Source: Gnetum montanum (taxonomy: Eukaryota > Streptophyta > Gnetopsida > Gnetales > Gnetaceae). From it: a stretch of 55,031 nt of DNA. Every line of letters begins with the position of its first letter. Positions within the stretch are counted from its first letter, which is position 1. The DNA lies in NCBI GenBank assembly GCA_015680685.1, contig MNCI01004170.1, forward strand, positions 1,845,946 to 1,900,976, read 5' to 3'. Shown one piece after another: positions 44,223-54,022 of this stretch. The notes beneath the pieces are model-generated. The model saw nothing but the letters and a program-made list of their open reading frames with translations, was not told the origin of the DNA and made no database searches. The translations under genes and the position numbers were made by a program.

Positions 44223-45464
44223 TCATGCTGACAAAGAACTCTGCTCTATCACTTTTAGTTGTTTCAGTAGATCCTTTACTTCTTCATTGGGATGAAATTT
44301 ATCAGCAGACATTCTATCTTCAAAGTCAGAAGCAGACTTATTACCCTTGATGTAAGCTTGTATGAGTGCTTCATATGCTGCTTTCCTCCTTTTAAATCCA
44401 TGTTTCCCCATCATATCAAAGATCCTCTCTGCATTTTCAATGTCTCCTCCTTCTGAATAGCTTTGCAGAAGCAATAACAGTGTCGCATATCCTGGTTTCA
44501 GAGGTTTACTGTCATAATCTTTAAATAACAGTGTCTCTGCACTTTTCAAATCCCCCAAGCTCACATGAATCCTGGCACATGTGGCCAACACTTGCTTATT
44601 TATTTCAATCCCTTTGCTAACCATACGTGTTATCAAATCCTCTGCTTTGCTCAGCATCTTATGTTCAGCATAAACTTTTAAAAGTGCATTCAAATGTGTT
44701 GCTGATACCTTTTGCCGAGAATTCAACATACTCTCAAATACCCCTTCGGCTACATCTATTTTTCCAAGTTTTCCCCAGGATAAGATACCAGCAACATAAT
44801 CTTTCAAATAAACATCATTCAAGGACATCATTGCTTTCCAAAATCTTTCAACCTCTCTTTCATTATTTAACAAAGCATTAAGCCAAACAAGATTTCTGAT
44901 AGCATGACGCCTATCATCAGTGCAATTCTTTTCTAGCAGCGAGAGAAGTCTCTTTGCCTTTATAGTCTTTCCATTTTTAATGTACAGCCTGGCAGCCAAC
45001 CCAAGAGTCCCAACATCTGGTTTGATACCTGTTTTTCGCATTTCCTGACAAATAGACGTTATGCCTTTCATATCACCTGTCAAGCCTTTGCTGCGTATGA
45101 GAATTCTGTATGTCTCTGTATTGGGGATTATACCTTCATCCTTCATCTCAGTCATTAACTCTGAGATTCCCCTTTCAAATTGTAAATAAGCTTTCAGCAT
45201 GTGGTTATACTCAAATACTGTTAAGTTAAATCCCAGTGCTTTCATTTTGTTGAATACTTTCTTAGCTTTGGGTACATGTCGTTTCATTGCATATCTACCT
45301 AAAAGACTCCTGTATACCTTTATTCCTTTTGCCTCTGCAGGTATTTTATTGAAATATCCTTCAGCTTTATAAATGTTAACAGTCTTGGCAAGTAGATCCA
45401 AATGATTTGCATGCATCGCATCATCAAATTCAAATGTCCTTTTTGCCTTCAACCATTTTGAAAC
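44223..45464 (-). CDS. PPR596: Mitochondrial PPR protein, PPR596-like, exon 2
   Basis: Second and last exon: 413 codons plus TGA at 44225-44223. It begins in phase 0 with VSKWLKAKRTFEF after an AG acceptor (45466-45465), not at the TTG at 45452. It encodes P-class pentatricopeptide repeats throughout. Matches to the Arabidopsis At1g80270/At1g15480 pair include DLLAKTVNIYKAEGYFNKIP, YRSLLGRYAM, KAKKVFNKMKALGF, TYRILIRSKGLTGDM, HLNALLKVYAEHKMLSKAED and the end AYEALIQAYIKGN. Spliced to exon 1 the protein has 591 residues; the Arabidopsis protein is 596. P-class PPR proteins bind organellar RNA. PPR596 is mitochondrial and affects partial C-to-U editing of an rps3 transcript; that role is carried over by homology only. 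No stops or frameshifts interrupt it, unlike all neighbouring sequence, so it is probably functional. Confidence 0.93.
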   Translation of the reverse strand, partial: VSKWLKAKRTFEFDDAMHANHLDLLAKTVNIYKAEGYFNKIPAEAKGIKVYRSLLGRYAMKRHVPKAKKVFNKMKALGFNLTVFEYNHMLKAYLQFERGISELMTEMKDEGIIPNTETYRILIRSKGLTGDMKGITSICQEMRKTGIKPDVGTLGLAARLYIKNGKTIKAKRLLSLLEKNCTDDRRHAIRNLVWLNALLNNEREVERFWKAMMSLNDVYLKDYVAGILSWGKLGKIDVAEGVFESMLNSRQKVSATHLNALLKVYAEHKMLSKAEDLITRMVSKGIEINKQVLATCARIHVSLGDLKSAETLLFKDYDSKPLKPGYATLLLLLQSYSEGGDIENAERIFDMMGKHGFKRRKAAYEALIQAYIKGNKSASDFEDRMSADKFHPNEEVKDLLKQLKVIEQSSLSA

Positions 45465-46810
45465 CTATCAGTACAAAACGGTTCTAATGCATTAGGAAAA
45501 CATTCCAAACGCAGTATTAAATATTTAATACCATATTCATAAGTGAAAAAAAAGTGTTGTATAAACAGGGATTCTGGCTCGACCTCAGGGACAAGTACTT
45601 ATACATCAGTAACTTTTTTGAAAGATTTTCATTATTAACTATAAACTTGTTATATGAACAATATCATTTTGTAATATTAGCAATGGACCACAACCATACT
45701 ACTAATTAACATAACAGGTTCAGTGAAAAGGAAAAATATGATGACACTGTAATAGAAATATGCCCATTATCGTTCGTTGATATTTAAAGCCCAAGAAATT
45801 TCTAATTGCACTTCAATTTTTATTGATAAAATGTTCTTTTTTAAAATGTTAACAATAAATAAATAAATAATAAATAAAAAGAAATATACAAAGGCTGGTG
45901 TACACTAGTAATGTATTGTTGACAATCTTACACTTCTTTTTGTTTAAGTCTAAAGATAGATGAAGCATGATACCTGTTACCCAATACAGTAAGGTCTCTA
46001 GAATAAGTTCACACTGTGCAAAGGATGAAGCCTATACTAGAACAAGAAAGAGCAATTTAAGGACAAGCAAAACAAGACAATGAATGTTTGGTCATAGGAA
46101 GCATTATACAGCAGATTCAGAACTCCATTTTTTGATTAAGAAAATCTGCCAAAAACTAAACAGGTAGATTGCAATGTTACCTACCAAATAAGCAAACAAG
46201 ATCAGGAAAAAAAATATCAAGGTAATGAAATAGGAGAAACACCATTAATTTCAACCAAGTTTGAGAATAGAAAATCAGCATGCTAAGGAAAGCAACTCCA
46301 AACGATTTTTTCCTTAATGTTTTCACAGAATAGAAAGTTTGCTGGATGTTTATATCATTAGAGCACATATCTCATTAAAAAGAAATTTTTTTATTAAAAA
46401 TAAAGAATTATTTACAAAGGGGTTAGCGCTGATACATGTTCCAGAAAATCTAACAACAATAAACAAAAAAATTCCCACTTGTGTAACAGGCAAATGAACA
46501 AAGTAAATCTTTAAATTATCAAAACTGATTAAAATTAAGAAATTTAGCAAGCTTTACCATAGATGAAAGCTCAAATGAATAACATAACCCACATTAAAGT
46601 AAACCAGTAAAGAAATTCCATGTTAACTTAAAGAACCTTCTAGAGCCATGTTACATTCCATTCTACTGCTAATTAATGAAACACTGATATGAAACTTCTT
46701 TAAGATGAAATTGTATCTTTAAAACGATCATGAATATTATTGAAAACAACTATTACCATTTCATTCTTTTCTTTTGCTATGTATCCTGAATACTCAACCA
46801 AAGAAATGGA

Positions 46811-47583
46811 TGCTCATGAGGAGCTCCCATGGATTCCACAATCCAAGCTCTCTCAATGTCACAAAACAGCAAATTTGAACAAGAAACGAAAATGAAAGCT
46901 TTATTCTTGCTCAAATGGAGAGATTACAGCTGAAAGGAAACACAAATTCCTAAGGCCAGACAAGAGATTCAATCAAATTCTCACACACACACACTCAATC
47001 AAAGACAACACACTCTCACATGGATGATGATCAAGGCACCTGCCAAGACTCTATTTCTCTCTACTCTTCTCTCAGCTCACCTCTCTCTCCCTAGACTCTC
47101 TCTTCTCTCTCTTTCTAGACTCTCTCTTGATCAAATTGAAGGCCCAAGAGGTCTATTTATATCCTTCCCCCCATGTCTCTTCATCTTCCCTCCACTTTAC
47201 CATTCAATTTTATGTCCGTTGCAATCTGTATTAGATGTCTAAAGGAAACAGGGGACGTCTATCCTGAGTTCAGAGATGTCAAAATAGATGTCTAGAAATC
47301 AAGTTAGACATCTAATATGCAGCTTAGACGTCTAACCTGCCAGGGTCAAAATTAAAAATGCTCATTTTGAGGCCCAGAACACCTGGACACCTTCAAACAA
47401 GTCGCCATAGCCCCCCAGAACATCCTACACTTATCAAAATAGTCCCAAAACACTCCCAAACATGTCAAAATACCCTAAAATCATCATCAACAAAACAACA
47501 ATTAAAAACAAACACAACAACACACAAACATCTATGCACAAACATATTGAAGATTAGACATGGGCTGGGTGATGTTCTCATCA
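46811..47583 (-). mobile_element. LTR-like unit, family F, left arm of intronic inverted repeat
   Basis: 773 bases, sense on minus, from TGATGAGAACATCACCCAGCCC (47583) to GGAGCTCCTCATGAGCA (46811). It has a GATGTCT-rich U3 (47225-47335), TATAAATAGACCTC (about 47164-47151), a GA-rich leader and AATAAAGCTTTCA (about 46906-46894). This layout is that of an LTR. Its inverted partner is 47673-48444. Confidence 0.7.
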
Positions 47584-47672
47584 AATGCCCTACCTTATCC
47601 AGGTTGTTTGAACGTGGTAGCTTTGATGACAACCTAAATTAATGCAATTGTGCTATTCTTGACAATGGAAAA

Positions 47673-48444
47673 TGATGAGGATATCACCCAGCCCATGTGT
47701 CATCCTCAAGGTGTTTTGTGTGAAGGTTTTGTCTGTGTGTATGTCTTGCTGGTGTCTATGTGTGTGTTTCTTGTATTGGTTTTGTTTGTGATGATTCCAT
47801 CGAGTTTTGGCATGTTTGGGGGTGTTTTGAGCCTATTTTGATGAGCTCAAGGGGTTCCAAGGTCAATGGAGACTTGCTTGGAGTTGTTCGGAGGTTCCAG
47901 AACTCAAAACAAACAGCTTTGTTTTTTACCCTGACAGGTGAAACGCCTCAGCCAAGACAGCTCAACTGTTTCAAGCCATCTCAAGTGACCCCAAGATGTC
48001 TCAGCTTACGCCTCAGCCATATTCAAGACACCTCCTCTGTAACTACCAAGTCTCGGGCAGGACATCCCACTGTCCTCCAAGACATCTCAAGCGAACATGA
48101 GACATTTTCCTACAAACTTTTAAAGATTCAAATTTTAAAATTAAGAGGGAAGATGAAGAGACGGGGAAAGGCATAAATAGACCTCATGCTTGGAGAGAAA
48201 GAGAGTTTAGAAGAGTGTAAAGAGAGAGTCTTGGTCAATTGTCTTGGACATCATCCTTGTTTGGGTGTGGTGTGAGAATTGGATTGAATCTTTTGTCTGT
48301 CCTTGGGAATGTGGGCTTCCTTTCTATTATAAATTCCTCATCTAAGCAAGAATAAAGCTTTCATTTTCTTTCTTGTTCAAAATTACTGTTTTTGACATTG
48401 AGAGAGATTGGATTATGGAATCAAGGGAGCTCCTCATAAGAACA
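47673..48444 (+). mobile_element. LTR-like unit, family F, right arm of intronic inverted repeat
   Basis: 772 bases, from TGATGAGGATATCACCCAGC to GGAGCTCCTCATAAGAACA, with GACATCTC-type repeats (47980-48105), CATAAATAGACCTC (48171-48184) and AATAAAGCTTTCA (48351-48363). It is the reverse complement of the left arm with scattered differences, separated from it by an 89-base spacer. No primer site, polypurine tract or target duplication was found at any of the four ends. Confidence 0.7.
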
Positions 48445-48939
48445 TTTTGGTTTCACAAAGTAACACAATTTTCAAAACGAAATTTTTTTTTACTACTTTA
48501 AATACCAAAGTGGGTGGAAATTCAGAAGCATTGAAATAATGGAATCTGAACCAAATAATTATTTTAAAAAAGCGAAATGTCTTTCTATGACCAAATAAAC
48601 CAGGACACACCTGGTTGATTTGGCACGTAATAGCCTTAGAACTTAACAAAAAAAAAAAAAAACGGTTGGCACTAAGACATAGCAATGAAAATGCTTTCCA
48701 TTCATTTAAATTTCCATTGTAACTCGTCTTGAATACTTGATATATTGTAATGTATTCTCTTTTATAATGATTCACGTGATCCCAAACTTCATGAAAACCA
48801 AAAAGTTAGAGATATCGTTTCTTTAACAATGCAGACAAAAGCAAAATAAAGTCGAACAAACAAAAACATAAGAAAAGAAAAACTCTCTTTCACGAATTTC
48901 ATGCGAAACATCGTCAGTAACAGAGCTTTAAAAACCTAC

Positions 48940-49473
48940 CTGGCATGCCCTTTTGTATAACGTGCGCGAGCGGAGAACTCTCATGGAAGACACGACTTCC
49001 TGTCTAGTTAACACATGATTGCCGTCGAGTAGCCACTTGTCAAGGGCAGCAGAAAGATCGTTAACATCACAGGCCATGGCTACTTCATAAAGCCGTGGCT
49101 CATTCTCAACTTCCGCATTCAAATCTGCATCAGAGAAATACGGATGTTCCTTCCTGCTATAGCTCTCATCATCTGCTTCCCACGATGACCAGTCATCGCT
49201 TTCTTCATCTTCCTCCGCAAGCTTTGAAGCGGAAAATTTTCTGACCAGGTCAATGGCTGGAACACCAGATTTCCAAAACAAACCATGCGGCGCCGCGACA
49301 GAAATCCGCGCCGTTGTGAAAAACTGCAAATGCTGGCTTCCCAAACATACTTGCGAGTTTGAATACGATGAGAAATCTCGAGGTGCTTGAACGCCTGCAG
49401 CGTAATCTCTCAGAGCATTGAGAAGCTTAGCTCGTGCCCTGCATCGCAGAAAAAATTCGTTCTTACGTCGCAT
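48940..49473 (-). CDS. PPR596: Mitochondrial PPR protein, PPR596-like, exon 1
   Basis: First exon, 178 codons. The ATG at 49473 is supported by an in-frame TAA 18-24 bases upstream and by the N-terminus MRRKNEFFLRCRARAKLLNA, which is Arg-rich and nearly free of acidic residues, as in mitochondrial targeting peptides. Residues about 90-130 are strongly acidic (EEDEESDDWSSWEADDESY), a feature also found before the repeats in the Arabidopsis homologues. The conserved lead-in SAALDKWLLDGNHVLTRQEV, then RVLRSRTLYKRACQ (residues about 143-178) matches SALDKWV.EGN and LR.RR.Y.RALQ. The exon ends at a CAG|GTAGGT donor; three further codons and a stop appear only if the intron is read through. Exon and flank are richer in GC than the surrounding repeats. 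Confidence 0.92.
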
Positions 49474-49870
49474 TTTGCGTAAATTAGTTCTTTAGTATTT
49501 TTCATACGGATTGATATATGATTGAAAGCGGCCGAAGCTTACCAAAATGATGAGTCTGCTACTCTGCGCATTGCAAGCATGAATGTTAAGAAGAACAAAT
49601 AGATGTTCGGATGAAGATCGAGTTGTAAGCTACCTCAGCTAAAACCCTGTCCCCTGTTGCAACTTGCAACTTGCAGCGCAGCGAAAACCAAAGACTGCTA
49701 AAAACGACGTCAATTCAGCAGAAAAACTTATTTTGAAACTCGCAATGCCGTGTTGTATTATGGGTTTTCCCTGTACTTTTTAAATAACTCATTGGTTTGC
49801 GAACGAGAACCCTGGTTGTGTGTCTTGCTTTTTAATTTGCCCTCCAAGGAATCTCATTATTTTACCAGGT
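49474..49870 (-). promoter_or_regulatory. 5' flank of the PPR596-like gene
   Basis: Transcription of the minus-strand gene must start here. The region 49510-49760 has a higher GC content and many CpG than the surrounding DNA. No convincing TATA box was found at a suitable distance, as is common for organelle-targeted housekeeping genes. The start site is not determinable from the sequence. Confidence 0.4.
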
Positions 49871-49949
49871 AAAGGGTTGTTGGTTCTAAAGTATTATATT
49901 TGCTCTATGTCTTGCAATGTATATATGGTTATACTTTAGGCATTAACTA

Positions 49950-50237
49950 GCGAGTTCTTAACCTAGTGGTAAGATGTTTGATTTCGAAGCTTCAAGCCAT
50001 GAGCCCAATTCTAAGGGTAATATAACTATACCCCAAGATATATAATTCAGCATTACCCACCAGAATTAAATCAAGAGTCTTATGATTAAGAATTAAATCA
50101 AGAGTCTTACGATTAAGCTAACACCTCATTGTTCATTAGCCCAATTCTAGTGGGCAATGCTAAGTTATAAAGTTTCACTTAGGCTCTATATCTTGAGGAA
50201 TACCTATATTACAATAATTTCGAGGTTCCAACACCCC
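49950..50237. mobile_element. Composite of inverted SINE copies, S3
   Basis: Plus-strand head CTTAACCTAGTGGTAAGATG (A box, 49957-49976) is followed by a minus-oriented SINE body (about 50032-50130, with AAGAATTAAATCAAGAGTCTTA duplicated), and then a plus-oriented body and tail (about 50137-50237) ending TTTCGAGGTTCCAACACCCC. At least two copies of one SINE family are therefore joined in opposite orientation, forming a palindrome-like block. Confidence 0.6.
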
Positions 50238-50309
50238 TATACTTTAGGCATCATTATGCTTCTTTGCAACTCTTTTGAAGTATTTTGTTGGTTGTATGTC
50301 TTGAAGTAT

Positions 50310-50385
50310 GGATCACCACTTGGATTAATGGTAAAGTATTTGTTTCTCATGTTATAAGACTTGGATTCAAGCCTAGTCACAACCA
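50310..50385 (+). mobile_element. Possible tRNA-like SINE head, S4
   Basis: CACTTGGATTAATGGTAAAG (about 50316-50335) and ACTTGGATTCAAGCCTAG (about 50359-50376) have the spacing and wording of a tRNA A box and B box. The body after it does not match the main SINE family, so this may be a separate SINE type or chance. Confidence 0.4.
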
Positions 50386-50635
50386 TCACTTGAAGTGATT
50401 TTGCTCATCCATGCCCTCCCAAACCCCACCTTAGCAAGATAAGCATTGATCGTCTAAGTGATGGTTTTTTTTATATCTTGGAGTGTACTTATAGCCATTC
50501 TTTTCAATTCCAAAACCCCCACCTATTTTTCAATTTGTTTTTTCTTTCCTTTTTTTGGTGGTGTTGGGGTGAAGTGTGGTAGTTGGCGACCGGGTGTGGT
50601 GTAGGTAGCTTGGCAATAAGTGTTCGTGGATGTGT

Positions 50636-50770
50636 GTGTTGGAACCCGAAATAATTGAAATATAGGTACATCTCAAGATAGATAGTCCACATGGAACTTT
50701 CTAACTCAGCATTGCCCACAAAAATCAAAGCCATGACTTAGAGTTTCCAAGTCAAGGGTCTTATTACTAT
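50636..50770 (-). mobile_element. tRNA-derived SINE, copy S5
   Basis: Minus sense: AGTAATAAGACCCTTGACTT (A-box side), GTCATGGCTTTGATTTTTG (B box), and the tail CAATTATTTCGGGTTCCAAC. It aligns with S1, S2 and S6 throughout. Confidence 0.7.
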
Positions 50771-51277
50771 GGTTTCTTGTAAAAAGAAGAAGAATACTTT
50801 CTCCAAAGAAAAATGAATGCAACAATTAAAAAAAATAAATTACAATAGAAGTTGAAGAAGTGGGGTGGTGGTGGGGTGAACCCCAAAAATATAATTCTAT
50901 TAAGAATCAAAAATAGAGTACATCAACATATCTCATCAATAACAAAAAAGCTCCAAAAACAACAAAGAAAACGAAAGGTCTAATAATTTTGAGGATGCCC
51001 TTACAAGTTTTCATCCTTAAACTCAATCCTAGAAACCCTTCCCTTTGGGTAAGAAAAGCATTAGGATTTGACATTGTTTAAAAGTGCTCTCATAGGTTTT
51101 GACTTCTTACTAAAGGCTTCCTTATTAATAGCCAAAAAATATCAACACCAAGGCTTAAGCATATTTCATTAGTTGAAAAAGATTATTAACCTCTATTAAA
51201 GTGCGACCAGCTTGAAACTTAACTTTAAAAAAATTACAATTTGAATAACTTTGATTTATTTGAAGCATAGTGGGGGT
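50771..51277. other. No gene recognised
   Basis: AT-rich spacer between two SINE copies, no frame or border of note. Confidence 0.3.
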
Positions 51278-51415
51278 GTGTTGGAACCCAAAATAAGTGA
51301 AACATAGGTACACCCTAAGATTTATAAAAGTTTATAACTCAGTGCTACCTAGTAGAATCAAATCTATGACCTTGAGTTACCAGGCCAAGATCCATACCAC
51401 TAGGCTAACACCTTA
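51278..51415 (-). mobile_element. tRNA-derived SINE, copy S6 (best preserved)
   Basis: About 138 bases. Minus sense opens AAGGTGTTAGCCTAGTGGTA (A box TAGCCTAGTGG), has GGTCATAGATTTGATTCTAC (B box) and ends CACTTATTTTGGGTTCCAAC. The A and B boxes are about 35 bases apart as in tRNA genes, but the arms cannot fold into a cloverleaf and the body is far longer than a tRNA, so this is a SINE. Confidence 0.75.
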
Positions 51416-51439
51416 TTGTTTGTTTATAGTATAGTAAAC

Positions 51440-52800
51440 TCATCATAGATAATTACATGATTGTGAAAAATATTGCATCTATTTTTCCAAATAGCATGCA
51501 AAATACAAGGATGCAAGCAACTCCTTAGAAAGGCAAGGAGCATCTCCAAGAAGAGCTACATTCCCATGAGGAAAAAAATCATTAACAATAAGAGAGGCCT
51601 AATTTCAAACATGCATGGAAAAAATACAATCCTAAAATGAATGAAAAACTCATTAGCTAAATTGCATATCATGCATTTAGGTTCTAGCATAGCCAAATAC
51701 ATCAAATGCCATCCAATATGAAGACCTTACAAAAGAAGATACCACATGAAATGCTTAATTTTAGAAAAACAAGAAAGCTTCTAATGTCTTCTGAATCTAG
51801 TATGCTATCACCTTTTTTGAATCATCAAGTGATCAAAAATGGTTGTATCTAATAGCAATTGAAACTCCCGAGTTTAGAAAAGTGTATGCTTTGCAAGTAC
51901 TATAAGGAGAAAAAGAGGAGTCATCCATCCACTTAAGATTAACAAAATAGATTTACATGTGGCTGAAAAAGAAATAAAACCTTCAAGCTACTAAATGATA
52001 CTTAAAAAAGTATTTCTCATTTAATTAGAAATACTATAACTATCTTTATATTTAGACCAAGTCATACATTGATTATGTGAGTGTAGTGAGGATATAGAAA
52101 TAATACCTCATTGGAACCAACAAGAAGCTAATCGAGGTATTGTAATAGCAAGAGGCAAACCATGAATAAGAAACCACTTGGGAGAGATATCCATAACATT
52201 AAAGGAAATTATAATTTTGTTCAAATGCTAGAGCTTATGCATATACTACCAAGCTTTTCAACTTGGCTTAGTGATAAAAGAACCTTGTGGTAAAATAAAA
52301 GTAGAACATAAAAGCCAACTATGAATAGTAGTGCTTGCCAAATAGATGTTTTCTAGGAAAAACTTACTTAAGTCTTTTGAGAAAAACAATACTCTAAATA
52401 CTACTATGATTATAGAGTTAGCAATCCATTGGGCAACCAAAGCTAGACCTTGATGATAAGTGTTAAGAAGACTCAATCCTCCTTTTTTTAATTGAGTACA
52501 AAAATGCCAAGCAATCTTGGAAAAGCCTTTCTTTTCATCACTACTACCCCACAAAAAATTTCAGATGAATTTTACCAACTTAATATAAGAAGATCTTGTA
52601 AGAGCCTAATAAGATAAATCATAAACATGAGTACCAGATAACATAGATTTGTAAACTAAATATTTATCTACCATAGAAAGCTTTTTTTCTTTCCATTTAC
52701 TAATTTAATTTTCCATTTTCTATAAAGTAAAATTCCAAAGACTTGATGAAGTATCCTTGCAAGAAAAAGGAATGCTTAACAAATAGTGAGTAGTAAGTAT
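51440..52800 (-). mobile_element. L1-type LINE remnant (ORF2 C-terminal half)
   Basis: The minus strand reads WKEKKLSMVDKYLVYKSMLS (about 52685-52625; plant L1 form WK...LS.GGR..LI.SVL), then the 98-codon frame 52258-52554 with MWGSSDEKKGFSKIAWHFC, then LKKGGLSLLNTYHQGLALVA (L1 form LWG......I.WV.W...C.PK..GGLG......N.ALL.KW). Further on KIKHFMWYLLL (about 51760) and CMICNLANE with LHAIWKNRCN (about 51500) correspond to the zinc-binding zf-RVT domain (K.FLW......T...L.......C..C......H). Stops are frequent, and endonuclease and the polymerase active site are missing. A truncated, dead LINE. Confidence 0.8.
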
Positions 52801-53199
52801 AAATAAATAAGGAGCTAGAGGACAACTCTTCCCAACAAATCTTCTAATAGAAAAATGAGTTACTTATGCCTACTAATGTAATAATATAAACATTAGTATT
52901 AGAAAATAAAACAACAAATTATATTCATAAATGTGCAATTGAAACCAAGTTTATGGAGGCAAGCTAGGATAAATCCATATTCAATCCAATCATAGTTATA
53001 GTTTAACTACTTATAGTTAGTGAGGTACAAAACATATAGTTTAACTCTTAATGAGGTATGAAATAATATGATATTGTTGGCTCTTAAAAGTGCTAAGTGC
53101 AAACATGATGAAGATGAATGTATATTCTATTTCTAAGTACAATGAAAATGTAAAGTTATTCTATCCTATGGTGATAAGTATCTATTCCTAGATTTCTGT
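52801..53199. other. No gene recognised
   Basis: AT-rich spacer between the LINE remnant and the LTR of element A6. Confidence 0.3.
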
Positions 53200-54003
53200 T
53201 GATGAGCTGCGATATCGCGTCCACATCCACGATATTGTGTTCGCCCCCTCGATATTGTGGCCTGCCACAATGTCTATAAATAAGAGGCAACTTTCCCTGT
53301 TCTAGGTACTTAGACTTAGACCCTTAGCCAAACTCTTGCAATTTTACCATTCTAGAGTTAGAATAATTTCCATGTGCTCGCAGTAGGAGTCTTAAAGTGA
53401 ATGGATCTTTATTTGAGCAAATTGTACTTGAGCACACATTTGTGTACAGCAATAAAGATGAACTTTTTGATAAACCTTGCAGCATATGGACTAAGCTAAA
53501 TAGTAATTAATTATTGTTGAATGTTTAAATGCTTTCCTAGTTAATTAATCTCTCTCAACCCTTGACTCTCCTAGTTAAGTGCACTCAGTATGACCGCTTT
53601 GAGCACGTGTGTAACGCTTGGTAACCTAGTAACGAGTAGCGTTTGGTAATCCTAGCAGTGTTGCACTAGTTCATGGTGTGTGCGACAAGTGGGAACAAAT
53701 ATTGGTGTTAGGACAATTAGAACTTAGTTAGTGAATAGTTAATGAAAGTTAGTCACTTAGTTCTCTTCACCTTCCCTTATTAGCATAAGACATTAAAAAG
53801 ATAAAAGATATAAAAATCATATACCTCAAGCTTACTTAACCATACAACTGTGACAATACAAGTAAGTTTGAGAAGACAACGATTGATTAACCTTAAGTGT
53901 TCCATTAAGGTGCGTAAGCACTTAGTCCTTGGAGTTCAACTGGATTGCACGTGAAATACTCGTATTCGTATGGTTGAATGTAGGGGTACCTTGCCACTCA
54001 TCA
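53200..54003 (+). repeat. 5' LTR of family A element A6
   Basis: 804 bases, TGATGAGCTGCGATATCGCG to GCCACTCATCA. The U3 has three GATAT-type repeats (53209-53270), then TCTATAAATAAGAGG (TATA, about 53272-53286). R/U5 carries AGGAGTCTTAAAGTGAATGG and matches A1 and A5. It is a 5' LTR because a primer site follows directly. TCTGT (53195-53199) would be the target duplication; its partner lies beyond the window. Confidence 0.9.
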
Positions 54004-54022
54004 TTGGTACCGTTGCTAGGGA
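54004..54022 (+). other. tRNA-Asp-type primer binding site of element A6
   Basis: TTGGTACCGTTGCTAGGGA directly follows the LTR. It differs from the Athila tRNA-Asp(GUC) site TTGGCGCCGTTGCCGGGGA at three positions (CG to TA, and C to T with G to A in CCGG), all transitions. Confidence 0.85.

Larger units (their letters stand above)
45465..48939 (-). other. Intron of the PPR596-like gene (3475 bases)
   Basis: The donor is CAG|GTAGGT (exon ends at 48940) and the acceptor is GATAG|GTT (exon starts at 45464), phase 0. Joining gives RACQ followed by VSKWL, exactly where the Arabidopsis homologue reads RALQ followed by SEWL. The intron is AT-rich and holds a 1.6-kb inverted-repeat structure of LTR-like sequence (46811-48444). 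Apart from that I see only short unassigned frames. Confidence 0.85.

Noticed and set aside
47024-47242. Leu/Ser-rich frame in the PPR intron
   Set aside because: Translation of the CT-rich leader of the LTR-like left arm; the same tract reads differently in the right arm.
51360-51415. tRNA gene
   Set aside because: A and B boxes are present, but there is no cloverleaf, and the segment recurs with a 90-base body in several places, so it is a SINE head.
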